Source: Sphingobacteriia bacterium
Lineage (GTDB): Bacteria > Pseudomonadota > Alphaproteobacteria > Rickettsiales > 33-17
Direction of reading: 5' to 3'
Assembly: GCA_017304685.1 (NCBI GenBank)
Contig: JAFKLR010000003.1
Coordinates: forward strand, 868,001 to 932,000
DNA: 64,000 nt
Part shown: positions 7,646-16,519 of the stretch, in pieces
Numbering within the stretch: the first letter of the stretch is position 1
How the letters are laid out: the number at the start of each line of letters is the position of its first letter
Notes under the pieces: model-generated
What the model was told of the DNA's origin: nothing
Databases searched by the model: none
Seen by the model: only the letters and a program-made list of their open reading frames with translations
Made by a program: the position numbers and the translations under genes

Positions 7646-9988
7646 ATGAGTCTTTCTAGTCAATCTACTCCTAATAAAGAGCCTTTTAAAGAGTTCTTTG
7701 AAAAATTAGAAAAGGGTGAACTGAAAATTGCCCAACAAATTATTTTTGATACTGACAGTAAAATTGCTATGCCTGATGAAGTTAGTAAAGATTGGTCATT
7801 ATTCTTTTTAATTAAGTGGTTAATGGACAGAAAGGTTCTAGAAAATAAAGATGAAACTGAAATATATACTACTGAGACAACTTATGAAGAAAACGTTGCT
7901 TTTATTAATAGGGTAATTGAAAATAGTAATATTAATAAAAAATTCCCTTTTGCCTATTCTAACATTAATGTTTCAAACTTTTCAGCAGACGTTTCAAATG
8001 ATAGTAATCTCAATTATTTAGAAATTGCAATCAAAGAAAATTTAAGTGTAAAGCTTATCGCAAGAATTTTAAAGCATAATGGTTTGGACAATTCTATATT
8101 TGATGAAAAACACCTAACTTTAGATTCTAATGAAAAAAAGAAATATTCTTTACTTGAATATGCTCTTAAACAAGAAAACTATGAATTAGCTAAACTAATA
8201 CTTGCATATCAAGTTCACTTCCTCGGAAAAGATATTGATGGAATTCAAAAAAACTTAAAAGGTTCGAAATTTAAAGCGGCTATAAATACAGCTATAAAAA
8301 AATCAAAATCTAAATCTCTCGCAAGACTTTATGAAGGCAATAATAAATTTGAAGATATAAAAGAACAATTAATAGAAGAATTAAAAACAATTTATGAAAA
8401 AAAATTGTTTGATCCTAATATTAAAAAATTTGCTGAAAGAGAAAAAGAAGTTAAAAAAGCAAATAGTCCGGTAATGATTTCATCTACGAAGAACACTAAT
8501 TCAAAAGTTTCTAAGGAAGAAAGGGAAAGAGTTGGTGGAGAATTATATTCAGCATTTTATGAAGCTTTAAATTCATTAGCTCCTAACGAAATTAAAGAAA
8601 AGGCTCACCTTAATAAAGATGGTAACGGCTTATATATTGAAAATGATACCAGAGTAAAAGATACAAACAATAATCCAATTTGTTCTAATCTTCCTGATCT
8701 TGGTTTAAGAAGTTCTGATAATTCTGTAACAGTAAAAAAAGTATTTTTAAAGGAAGAATATTTCAATTCATTTAATGAAATAAATAAAAATGAAACTAAG
8801 AAATCTATTTTTGCTAATGTATTTGCAGGTATTTTAAGTAAAAGAATAAATAGTGAAACAAATGTAGGTAAAATTGTTCAGTTAGATTACGAGCTTGAAG
8901 CAATAATGCAAACCGCTTTAAAAATTGTAGATGAGCACTTTGATCCATTAGTTCCTCTTTTTCCTGATCAATTATTTACATTAGGACAAGAAGTAGGGAA
9001 TCCTGAGTTAGTAGGTTATTGTGAAAAAGCGATACCTTCTGTACCTAATACAAACATTACTTTAACAGCAGACCAAATAAAAGAATTAACTCTTCAAGCA
9101 GTTGATAAGGTTGTAAAAGATAAAGTAAACCTTATGATTGCACTAATCTCTCAAGATATAGAGATAATTAATCAACTGGAAAATTCTTCAAACGATATAA
9201 GTAATGAAGATATAAAAACTATGGTTGAAAAAGAAAGCACTGAAGAACAAAAGGGTGATAACCATGAATCTGCTGAAAAGTTGGAAGAACCTTATACCTC
9301 ACCTACAATATTTGAAGACGATAAAATAACAAGTAAAAAAGTAGGTTTTCGTGGCACTGTAAAAGTAAAAAGTGTTGGTGGTACTGAAAGAGATTCTAAA
9401 TTAAATGACAATAAAACCGAAGTGAAAAAAGTAAGTGAACCACAGCTTTCTGTAAGTGACACTCCATCTTTACAAAGTAATAATAATAATAATCAAGCAT
9501 ACTCGCCAGCTTCTAGTCAAAGGCAACCAGCAACACAACCTTCTACTGCTAGTGGTAAAATGCCAGCTTCTCATAAAAGGCAAGCAACAGGAATACCTTC
9601 GCCTGCGAGTATAAAAGAACCTAATGCATCTATTCCTAAACAACCTCATAAAATTCCCTCACTTGCTCCGAAAAAGGGTACTAAGAAAGGAGCAGGAAGA
9701 GATGATGATAGAAGAAGACAGGTTCAAAATCCTGATGCTGATTTAAATGAAAGAAATAAACAAAAATCTTCTTCATCTTTTCGTAAATATATTTTTGGTG
9801 CTTTAGGTTTAATTGCAATCACTGCCCTTCTATTCCCTGGTGCTTATAAAAAATTATTCCAGGAAGTAACAAAAGGTGTAAATAGAATGAATTATAACCC
9901 TTGGGTTGCGTACGGTAATAGCTTAGTTATTAGAGCTCGTGCTAAAGTTAATGAGCTTGCATCGAAAGTAACTGGAAGAAACGTATAA
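7646..9988 (+). CDS. Large hypothetical protein with C-terminal transmembrane segment
   Basis: A 780-residue protein of no recognised family. Residues about 100-200 contain helical pairs like degenerate ankyrin repeats (YSLLEYALKQENYELAKLIL). Residues about 590-700 are disordered, rich in Ser, Pro, Gln and Lys. A hydrophobic stretch at 715-734 (YIFGALGLIAITALLFPGAY) is followed by a 46-residue basic tail. There is no N-terminal signal peptide. The layout, a soluble head, a disordered linker and a near-C-terminal membrane anchor, repeats in the genes at 38974 and 40515. It has its own promoter and terminator. A membrane-targeted host-interaction protein is possible but unproven. Confidence 0.6.
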   Translation: MSLSSQSTPNKEPFKEFFEKLEKGELKIAQQIIFDTDSKIAMPDEVSKDWSLFFLIKWLMDRKVLENKDETEIYTTETTYEENVAFINRVIENSNINKKFPFAYSNINVSNFSADVSNDSNLNYLEIAIKENLSVKLIARILKHNGLDNSIFDEKHLTLDSNEKKKYSLLEYALKQENYELAKLILAYQVHFLGKDIDGIQKNLKGSKFKAAINTAIKKSKSKSLARLYEGNNKFEDIKEQLIEELKTIYEKKLFDPNIKKFAEREKEVKKANSPVMISSTKNTNSKVSKEERERVGGELYSAFYEALNSLAPNEIKEKAHLNKDGNGLYIENDTRVKDTNNNPICSNLPDLGLRSSDNSVTVKKVFLKEEYFNSFNEINKNETKKSIFANVFAGILSKRINSETNVGKIVQLDYELEAIMQTALKIVDEHFDPLVPLFPDQLFTLGQEVGNPELVGYCEKAIPSVPNTNITLTADQIKELTLQAVDKVVKDKVNLMIALISQDIEIINQLENSSNDISNEDIKTMVEKESTEEQKGDNHESAEKLEEPYTSPTIFEDDKITSKKVGFRGTVKVKSVGGTERDSKLNDNKTEVKKVSEPQLSVSDTPSLQSNNNNNQAYSPASSQRQPATQPSTASGKMPASHKRQATGIPSPASIKEPNASIPKQPHKIPSLAPKKGTKKGAGRDDDRRRQVQNPDADLNERNKQKSSSSFRKYIFGALGLIAITALLFPGAYKKLFQEVTKGVNRMNYNPWVAYGNSLVIRARAKVNELASKVTGRNV

Positions 9989-10009
9989 TATTGTTATAAA
10001 TATACTTTT

Positions 10010-10038
10010 TTTGATCCCTAAGTCATTTAGGGATCAAA
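10010..10038 (+). terminator. Hairpin terminator after the 7646 gene
   Basis: A perfect 12-bp inverted repeat, TTTGATCCCTAA / TTAGGGATCAAA, with a 5-base loop, 22 bp after the stop codon. The T-run lies mostly before it, so the downstream tract (TTCTGTTTT) is only moderate. Confidence 0.6.
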
Positions 10039-10110
10039 TTCTGTTTTAACCTTGTCTTACCGCTTATTTTGTGTTATAAGCTTAAGCAAATTAACCAGTT
10101 TTTAAACCAA

Positions 10111-11091
10111 ATGATTAAAATCGATAATATTACTATTGATGATCCGGTAATTCTTGCTCCTATGTCGGGGGTAACTGATCTTCCATTTCGCAATTTAGTT
10201 AAAAGATTCGGTGCAGGCCTTGTGGTTTCAGAAATGATTGCAAGCCGCGCTATGATTCTTGAAACTAAACAAAGTTTACAAAAATCAAGCGGATCTGATG
10301 AAAAAACCTCAATTCAACTTGCAGGTTGTGAGCCTGAAGTTATGGCCGAAGCTGCAAAGCTTAATGAAGATAGAGGTGCTAGAATTATTGATATTAACTT
10401 TGGTTGTCCAGTTAAAAAAGTAGTTAATGGTTTTGCAGGTTCTGCATTAATGAAAGATGAACCATTAGCAACTAAAATTTTAGAAGCAACTGTAAAAGCT
10501 GTTAAAGTACCTGTTACTTTAAAAATGCGCATGGGTTGGGATAGTAATAATTTAAATGCCCCTCGCCTTGCAAAAATTGCTGAAGACGTTGGCATTAAAA
10601 TGATAACAATTCATGGCAGAACACGCGCACAAATGTATGATGGTAAGGCTAACTGGGAATTTATTCAATCTGTAAAAGACGCTGTAAAAATCCCTGTTAT
10701 TGCAAATGGTGACATTAAAACTATTGATGATGCTGTAATCGCTTTAGAAAAATCAAAAGCTGATGGTATTATGATAGGTCGAGGCGCTTATGGTAAACCT
10801 TGGTTTGTTAATCAAGTAGCTCATTACCTTAGAACAAAAGAAATTTTATCTGAACCCACTTTAGAAGAACAACTTAAAATTATTCTTGAACATTATGACG
10901 CTATGCTTGAACTTTATGGGAGTGAGGGTGGCGTTAGAATGGCTAGAAAACACATTGGGTGGTATAGTTCTGGGCTTTACAATTCTGCAATTTTCCGTGG
11001 TCAAATTAACCGCATGAATAATCCAAATGATGTTAAAGAATTAACTATAGAATTCTATTCCAAATGTTTAGAAGATGCTTTGGTTAATTAA
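10111..11091 (+). CDS. dusB: tRNA-dihydrouridine synthase DusB
   Basis: A 326-residue FMN enzyme that reduces uridine in the tRNA D-loop. ATG 10111 gives the usual start just before the first strand; the frame is open upstream to a TTG at 10069, which would add 14 atypical residues. Seen: PVILAPMSGVTDLPFR at the N-terminus, NFGCPVKKV with the catalytic Cys, LKMRMGW, ITIHGRTRAQMYDGKANW (the pattern of DusB/NifR3), and IANGDI plus MIGRGAYGKPW for flavin phosphate binding. Length fits the family. It stands alone between two hypothetical genes. Confidence 0.9.
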   Translation: MIKIDNITIDDPVILAPMSGVTDLPFRNLVKRFGAGLVVSEMIASRAMILETKQSLQKSSGSDEKTSIQLAGCEPEVMAEAAKLNEDRGARIIDINFGCPVKKVVNGFAGSALMKDEPLATKILEATVKAVKVPVTLKMRMGWDSNNLNAPRLAKIAEDVGIKMITIHGRTRAQMYDGKANWEFIQSVKDAVKIPVIANGDIKTIDDAVIALEKSKADGIMIGRGAYGKPWFVNQVAHYLRTKEILSEPTLEEQLKIILEHYDAMLELYGSEGGVRMARKHIGWYSSGLYNSAIFRGQINRMNNPNDVKELTIEFYSKCLEDALVN

Positions 11092-11117
11092 TAGTTTCAA
11101 AATTAACATATATGTTA

Positions 11118-11147
11118 TTGACAATTTATTAGCGCTTCATATATTAC
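11118..11147 (+). promoter_or_regulatory. Predicted promoter of the 11188 gene with adjoining palindrome
   Basis: TTGACA (11118-11123), an 18-bp spacer and TATTAC (11142-11147), about 40 bp before the ATG. A perfect palindrome TAACATATATGTTA (11104-11117) abuts the -35 and could be an operator, though such palindromes arise easily in AT-rich DNA. Confidence 0.4.
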
Positions 11148-11187
11148 ATAATAACTTTTTCTTAAAAAATAGTCAGTTAGGTAAAAT

Positions 11188-12024
11188 ATGCGTTGTAAAA
11201 ATAAAGTTTATAACAAAACTAATGAAAATAATGTTAAGAAAAGTATAGTTAAACTTAGTTTTTTAAAGCTAAATGCCATTAAATTAGATACTATTCAACA
11301 ACGTTTCACAAGGCTTACTTCTCCTGATAACCAGCATTTAACTCAAAATGAAAGCCTTATTGATATTACAGAAAACGATAGTTTTATTTTTCCATTCACT
11401 TTAAAAATATTTTATCTACAATCAGAAAAAAATAAATATATTCATTTAAAAGGGATTACAGAAATTGTAGAAATATTTAATAGAAATGATATTAGAAATA
11501 TAAGCACTGAGCAGTATTATTACACAATCCAACTAACTTTATTAAAAAATATTATATATTATAGACCTGATTTAAAAATAGAAATTTCAAAAGAACTTTT
11601 AAAAGCTACTTTTCCTACCATTTATCAAAAAATCAAAATTGATAATGAAATAAATGAAATAAAAAATAATCTGTTAAATCTAACCAGAATAGTACAAGCG
11701 CGAAATGCTATTACAAATGCTCAATTCTCTTTTTATTCACCTCCAATAATTATTTATTCTAATGAAGAGGAACCTATGGAAATTGAGCTTGAAAACACTT
11801 CTTTTTCTCATAACATTCCTTATAGTATCGACGAAAAATTTAATATGATTGATTCTCCTGATTTATCAAATGATAGTGAATTAATAGAGGATTTAGTTTA
11901 TGAAACATCTTCAAACTATTCTTTCAATTCTTCAAATGAAGAAAGCTTTGATTCCACATCAAGTGATAATATAATATCTTCAAGTAACATAAATTATATT
12001 CCTGTAACTATAACATTGGCTTAG
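11188..12024 (+). CDS. Hypothetical protein, polar Ser/Asn-rich C-terminus, probably shortened
   Basis: A 278-residue protein of no recognised family. A basic N-terminus is followed by helical and strand-like segments to about residue 170. The last 80 residues are rich in Ser, Asn, Asp and Glu. There is no signal peptide or membrane segment. The stop at 12022-12024 is followed in another frame by 98 open codons of the same Ser/Asn/Gln-rich character, so the gene may once have run to 12310. It has its own promoter. Function unknown. Confidence 0.5.
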   Translation: MRCKNKVYNKTNENNVKKSIVKLSFLKLNAIKLDTIQQRFTRLTSPDNQHLTQNESLIDITENDSFIFPFTLKIFYLQSEKNKYIHLKGITEIVEIFNRNDIRNISTEQYYYTIQLTLLKNIIYYRPDLKIEISKELLKATFPTIYQKIKIDNEINEIKNNLLNLTRIVQARNAITNAQFSFYSPPIIIYSNEEEPMEIELENTSFSHNIPYSIDEKFNMIDSPDLSNDSELIEDLVYETSSNYSFNSSNEESFDSTSSDNIISSSNINYIPVTITLA

Positions 12025-12310
12025 TAATAGTAAAGTTCAACAGAATAACCCTAATGATTTTTCAAATGATCACTTTCAAGTGCACCATCAGGAAATAATA
12101 AAGCCAGGTAATCAAAATTTTTGTGAAATTGCTGAAAGTAGTAAAAGAGGAAGTTTTTATAATATTCAACCAAGTGAATCGCATAGATCAATTGCTGAAG
12201 GCTATAGTTTTTTAGATAATTTATCAAACAGACAATCTGATAATTCTTGTACACAAGTAGATAATTTAACAAGCAATAATAAAAACTTTTCTTTTTTAAA
12301 ATATAAATAA
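12014..12310 (+). pseudogene. Probable frameshifted C-terminal remnant of the 11188 gene
   Basis: The +1 frame relative to the preceding gene is open from just after a TAA at 12011-12013 to TAA 12308-12310. It encodes a polar stretch (NPNDFSNDHFQVHHQEIIKP ... SHRSIAEGYSFLDNLSNRQS) with a composition like the end of the 11188 protein. The only internal start is a GTG at 12080 without a convincing ribosome site. A single-base indel near 12005-12025 would fuse the two. A separate small gene cannot be excluded. Confidence 0.35.
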
Positions 12311-12388
12311 TAAACTTTTTTATAATATTATTTCATAAATCAAATAAATATTTTATTCTTTAAATATAATTCCTTGAGAGAATGAAAT

Positions 12389-12583
12389 ATGATTTTTCTA
12401 AATATTCTAATTAATTATGCGGCTAATAAAATCATTAAAGGTTTGGAAAAAATTTTTAAAATTGATTTAGATGAATCTAACGAAGTTAATTATAATAGTG
12501 ATAATGATGATTTTACACCGTTTTTATTTGACCGAAAATTTAGAGATGAAAAACCATGTAATAAGGCTGAAATATTAAGATAA
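12389..12583 (+). CDS. Small hypothetical protein (64 aa)
   Basis: A short ORF with a GAGAG ribosome-site-like stretch 8 bp before the ATG. The product begins with a hydrophobic/amphipathic helix (MIFLNILINYAANKIIKGLE) and continues with an acidic Asn/Asp-rich tail. No family is recognised. It may be a real small protein or a remnant of a larger one; nothing opposite or around it competes for the space. Confidence 0.35.
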   Translation: MIFLNILINYAANKIIKGLEKIFKIDLDESNEVNYNSDNDDFTPFLFDRKFRDEKPCNKAEILR

Positions 12584-12672
12584 AATTAGTTACACAAAAG
12601 GATTTATTGCAAAAATACAATTATAGCACAACACCGCTTGATAACGCTAAAGTATTTATTTACTTAAAGCAA

Positions 12673-12707
12673 TGGGTGGTTTATTTTTAACAATACGAAC
12701 CCACCCA
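12673..12707 (-). terminator. Hairpin between convergent genes
   Basis: TGGGTGGTT pairs with AACCCACCCA (one bulged base) around a roughly 16-base A/T loop. It lies 33 bp past the stop of the minus-strand ankyrin gene and could serve both strands. It is the most GC-rich spot in this AT-rich gap. Confidence 0.4.
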
Positions 12708-12739
12708 CACATTCAATAAAACTTACGTTTATCAAAATA

Positions 12740-13960
12740 TTATTTAGTCAAATAAGTTGCTTGTTGCTTTTTCTCTTCTGCTAATCTTTGCTGATAAGTT
12801 TGTATAGCATTATATCCTGAAGAAAAATAGGAAATGACTTCTGTAATTTCATTAAGTATTTTCACTTTACCAAAAGACGCGCCTTTTAAACCATTTTTTG
12901 ATATTAAATTACATTCACGATAAGCTCTTTTTATGGTATCAAAATCTTTAACTTGATGGAGTCTAGAGAAAAAATCTAAATCTTTTTCAATATGTTTAAT
13001 TATAGATTCTAAAACCAATGCGTTAAAACCCTCAATCATTCTATTGTCACATTTTCTCAAATAAAAACTTTCAAACCCACGTGCAAAAATACTAAAAATA
13101 ATTGGATCAATTTTAGAAATACTATCTTTATGTTGTTCAATAACTTCTATTGCCTTAATACTTGCATCATATACAGAAATAATATTTCTACCCATTTGTT
13201 CTCTACTATACTTTAAACATACCTTATAAATTAAAAGATCAATGTTGGTTATATGTGAATGTATGAAAATTGCAGTAAAACCTTTATAATTTTCTCCCAA
13301 AGAATTTAAAAATTTAACTTTTGCATCAAAATCATTTTCAAAATAAAATTTTAAAATATCAGTTACACCTAGGAAATCTTGTTCATTGTCTATAATACTC
13401 ATTACTACTTTTTTTGCTTTTGTATCAAAAAATTCTTTTCTTTTTTCAGGTGAAGAATGCATTAATAAGATCGAAATAATTTTTCCGGTATTTTCACTAG
13501 TGGATATATATCTAGACATGTCATCTAAAGCATTATGTATGGTCTTTTGATTAATACCTAACTTAATAAAAATATTAAATATTTTTATATATCTATTTCT
13601 AGCAACTAATATAAAATCTTCATCATTATATTTGGCGCCATGTTCAAGTAGAATTTTAAATACTTTAGTTCTTCCAAATTTACACGCAGTGCTAATAGCA
13701 TCACTCGTATCTACATTTTTTTCTTTTATTAAAAAACTAACTATATTCGGTGTCCCTTTGATAATAGAACTGTACAATAAAGAATTGTCATTTTCATCTT
13801 TTAAATTACAGTCAATATCTTGTGTATTGATAAAGTTAATAAAATTTTCTTCAGTAAACTCCATTTTTTCGAATATTTCGAGTTGTTGCGTCAACCCATT
13901 ATGTTTCAATAAACGTTGAATATCATTTTTAAATTCTTTTATTCGCCACGAATTTTTCAT
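12740..13960 (-). CDS. Ankyrin-repeat protein
   Basis: A 406-residue protein. After a helical start, residues about 48-145 hold three to four ankyrin units (DENDNSLLYSSIIKGTPNIV; AISTACKFGRTKVFKILLEH; then a weaker one with IKIFNIFIKLGI). The remaining 260 residues are helical and unassigned. There is no signal peptide. AGAGGGA lies 8-9 bp before the ATG. Ankyrin proteins of intracellular alphaproteobacteria are often secreted effectors, but nothing here proves secretion. Its promoter region carries an exact TTAA-N7-TTAA box (14020-14034). Confidence 0.65.
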   Translation of the reverse strand: MKNSWRIKEFKNDIQRLLKHNGLTQQLEIFEKMEFTEENFINFINTQDIDCNLKDENDNSLLYSSIIKGTPNIVSFLIKEKNVDTSDAISTACKFGRTKVFKILLEHGAKYNDEDFILVARNRYIKIFNIFIKLGINQKTIHNALDDMSRYISTSENTGKIISILLMHSSPEKRKEFFDTKAKKVVMSIIDNEQDFLGVTDILKFYFENDFDAKVKFLNSLGENYKGFTAIFIHSHITNIDLLIYKVCLKYSREQMGRNIISVYDASIKAIEVIEQHKDSISKIDPIIFSIFARGFESFYLRKCDNRMIEGFNALVLESIIKHIEKDLDFFSRLHQVKDFDTIKRAYRECNLISKNGLKGASFGKVKILNEITEVISYFSSGYNAIQTYQQRLAEEKKQQATYLTK

Positions 13961-14019
13961 AATTAAATCCCTCTACCATAAAATTTTTATTTAAAATACA
14001 TAAAGTACATACACCTGTA

Positions 14020-14051
14020 TTAATGTAATATTAATACACTAAATAAAACAA
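14020..14051 (-). promoter_or_regulatory. Predicted promoter with CtrA-type box, ankyrin gene 13960
   Basis: On the minus strand: TTGTTT (14046-14051), 18-bp spacer, TACATT (14022-14027). TTAATATTACATTAA (14020-14034), an exact TTAA-N7-TTAA, covers the -10. The start codon is about 60 bp downstream. The -35 and -10 are only fair matches. Confidence 0.35.
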
Positions 14052-14198
14052 TTAGTTTTTTGATTATTTTGATAAAATTTATAAAACATTATGATTTTTA
14101 TTATTAAAATCCTATAATAACTCTTTAAACATTTGCCTTGCTAAATTTGCCATATTTTTTTGAGCTACGACATAATTCTTGGACAAACCTATTTCTTT

Positions 14199-15344
14199 TT
14201 ATAATGTTTTTTCTTTTAATAATATCAGTGCTTTTTTTATTACCTCAAGCGGTGTAGCGATGTTTAATCTTATAAACCCTTTTCCGTTTTCACCAAATTT
14301 TGAACCTGGGGAAAATATAACATCTTTTTCAAGCTTACTAATTAATTGATCTTCAGAAATTTTTAAATTCTCATAATTCATCCACACTAAATATGTGGCT
14401 TCTAATGGCGTGAGCTTTATTTGTGGTAAGTTTTTATTTATAAAATCTTGAATATATAAATAATTATTTTTTAGGTAATTATTTAGGGAAGTAAGCCAAG
14501 GAGCTGCTTGAGAATAAGCAATCTCAGTTGCTTTAATATAAAAAGTATTAAGTTTATTTGCACCATGTAAATTTAAGCGTTTTTTAAAACGAGCCCTTAT
14601 TTCTTCATTAAATATAAAAGCATTTCCACCTCTTAAGCCTGCTAAATTAAAAGTTTTTGTAGGTGAATTTAGAATAATAATATTATTCAACATTTCTTTA
14701 GAGAAAGAACCTAATGAATGAAACTTAAAACCTGGCGCTATTAAATCACAATGAATTTCATCTGCTATTAGTAAAATACCATTTTTATTACAATAATTAA
14801 TTATTTTCACTAATTCTTCCTTTTGCCAAATTCTCCCAACTGGATTATGAGGCGAACATAGAATAAAAATTTTAGGTTTATATTTTAAAAGCTCATTTAG
14901 ATGATGAAAATTTATATTATAGCTACCATCTTCATTATAGATTAAAGGGTTATATAATACCTTCCTATCACTATCTTTAATTATTTCTTCAAACATATAA
15001 TAAACTGGCGTTTGAATAATTATATTATCGTCTTTAAAAGTAAATTCTTCGACTATAGTTCTTAAGGAAGGTAATACACCTGTAGTAGGAATTATATTAT
15101 TAATTTCAAGCTGCATATTATGATTATTACTAAACCAGTTGCGTACAGATTTATAATAATTATCGCTTATAAGAGGATATCCTAAGATCCCATGCGAGAT
15201 AACTTTAGTTAATTCATCGAAAATTACTTGCGGACACTTAAAATCCATATCAGCGACCCACATAGGAATAGCATTATTTTGATGTAAATCCCATTTCATT
15301 GAATCAGTATTTTTTCTATTATTTATTATATCAAATTCATTCAT
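14199..15344 (-). CDS. MalY/PatB-type PLP-dependent aminotransferase or C-S lyase
   Basis: A 381-residue fold-type I PLP enzyme. Its start (KWDLHQNNAIPMWVADMDF) is the signature of the MalY/PatB subfamily, whose members act as cystathionine beta-lyases or aminotransferases. Seen: SPHNPVGRIW near 164-173, ADEIHCDL with the PLP aspartate D195, and NSPTKTFNLAGLRGG with the Schiff-base lysine K230. It is the last gene of a seven-gene minus-strand operon, 2 bp after the exporter. It probably introduces or removes an amino group, or cleaves a C-S bond, on the pathway product; which reaction is not readable from sequence. Confidence 0.8.
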   Translation of the reverse strand: MNEFDIINNRKNTDSMKWDLHQNNAIPMWVADMDFKCPQVIFDELTKVISHGILGYPLISDNYYKSVRNWFSNNHNMQLEINNIIPTTGVLPSLRTIVEEFTFKDDNIIIQTPVYYMFEEIIKDSDRKVLYNPLIYNEDGSYNINFHHLNELLKYKPKIFILCSPHNPVGRIWQKEELVKIINYCNKNGILLIADEIHCDLIAPGFKFHSLGSFSKEMLNNIIILNSPTKTFNLAGLRGGNAFIFNEEIRARFKKRLNLHGANKLNTFYIKATEIAYSQAAPWLTSLNNYLKNNYLYIQDFINKNLPQIKLTPLEATYLVWMNYENLKISEDQLISKLEKDVIFSPGSKFGENGKGFIRLNIATPLEVIKKALILLKEKTL

Positions 15345-15346
15345 TA

Positions 15347-16519
15347 CTAATTAACTGCCTTTTTACTAAAAAATATAAAAAATAACTTATAAAGAAAAGC
15401 TGTAATTAATAATAAAACAGCATCTAATATTATAGGTAAATTATTCGAGATGTTACCTAAAATAGGAGCTAGAGCAAATCCTATGGCTTGCCCTGCAAAT
15501 ATAAAACTTCCCATAAAACCATAAAATATTGCAATTTCTTTTTGTGGTACAATTGTAGAAACAAGTGAGTGAAAACTTGAAAAATACATAGTTGCTCCAA
15601 TTCCACCAGCTATGAAACTTAGCCATAATATAATTTCATAATTTTTAAAAATAACTACATTTAATGACTGTAAAGCTAAGAGAATTAAACCAAAAATCAT
15701 CTTTTTTCTATATTCATTTTTTAAAATATAAGATAGAAAAGGTGTAACTAAAACCCCTGAAATAGCTATTATTGAAAATGAGAGCCCTATTTTATTAAAA
15801 GCCCAATTTAAACTTTCTTTAGCATATACAGACCATCCACCTAGCCATAAACCGAGTCCGATAAATTCAAGTGAATGAATAATTATTATAGATAAATATG
15901 GATATATACTTTTATAAAAGCTCCCTGAAAATTCTTTAGCATTCTTATTATTTTCAGAAACTTTTGGTAATTTAAATGTAATGAAATTTGCAAGTGTATA
16001 AATGATTGTTGAAATCCAAAATATAGATTTTATCCCTATTTTTTCAACATAAAACCCTGCAAGACTTGGTGCTATAAAACTTCCAAAATTTTGAGCTCCT
16101 GAATAATAATTATTAATTAAAGCAGTCTTTTTAATATCAAACCTATTAATGAGAACTCTAATAGAAATTATAAAAGAAGCTATAGCTGCACCTTCAATGA
16201 TTCTTATAAAAGTTAGTAGATAAAAATTGTCAAAAAATAGATAAGCAGCACTACTTAAAAGCAAGCAAGTAAAAGATAAATTAATTATTAACCTTTCATT
16301 TTTTTTAGAAATAAATATCCCTAAAATTGGTTGAAATACAACTCTTGATAAGCTTGCAACACTTAAAAATAATGAAATCTCATAAGGTGAAAAGCTTATT
16401 TTTTGTGAATAAAGTGGAAGAAAAGGCGTAATGGTACTAAAGCCTAGCCAAAACAAAAATATTAAAATTATTATACAAAATATCTCAGAATGAAAAATTG
16501 ATTTAAGTGGATATTTCAT
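15347..16519 (-). CDS. Major facilitator superfamily transporter, likely product exporter
   Basis: A 390-residue, highly hydrophobic protein with about 12 membrane helices. It carries MFS features: FWLGFSTITPFLPLYSQ in helix 1, and FQPILGIFISKKNER between helices 2 and 3, which corresponds to motif A. It overlaps the end of the oxidoreductase gene by 17 bp and is followed by the aminotransferase. A transporter locked into a biosynthetic operon usually exports the product or gives self-protection. Import of a precursor is the alternative. Confidence 0.8.
   Translation of the reverse strand: MKYPLKSIFHSEIFCIIILIFLFWLGFSTITPFLPLYSQKISFSPYEISLFLSVASLSRVVFQPILGIFISKKNERLIINLSFTCLLLSSAAYLFFDNFYLLTFIRIIEGAAIASFIISIRVLINRFDIKKTALINNYYSGAQNFGSFIAPSLAGFYVEKIGIKSIFWISTIIYTLANFITFKLPKVSENNKNAKEFSGSFYKSIYPYLSIIIIHSLEFIGLGLWLGGWSVYAKESLNWAFNKIGLSFSIIAISGVLVTPFLSYILKNEYRKKMIFGLILLALQSLNVVIFKNYEIILWLSFIAGGIGATMYFSSFHSLVSTIVPQKEIAIFYGFMGSFIFAGQAIGFALAPILGNISNNLPIILDAVLLLITAFLYKLFFIFFSKKAVN

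Noticed and set aside
10069..10110. TTG start for dusB adding 14 residues
   Set aside because: The extra residues precede the normal DusB start and there is no ribosome site; ATG 10111 fits the family.
12051..12272. Minus-strand ORF opposite the frameshifted tail
   Set aside because: Composition is that of an antisense shadow and it has no ribosome site or motif.
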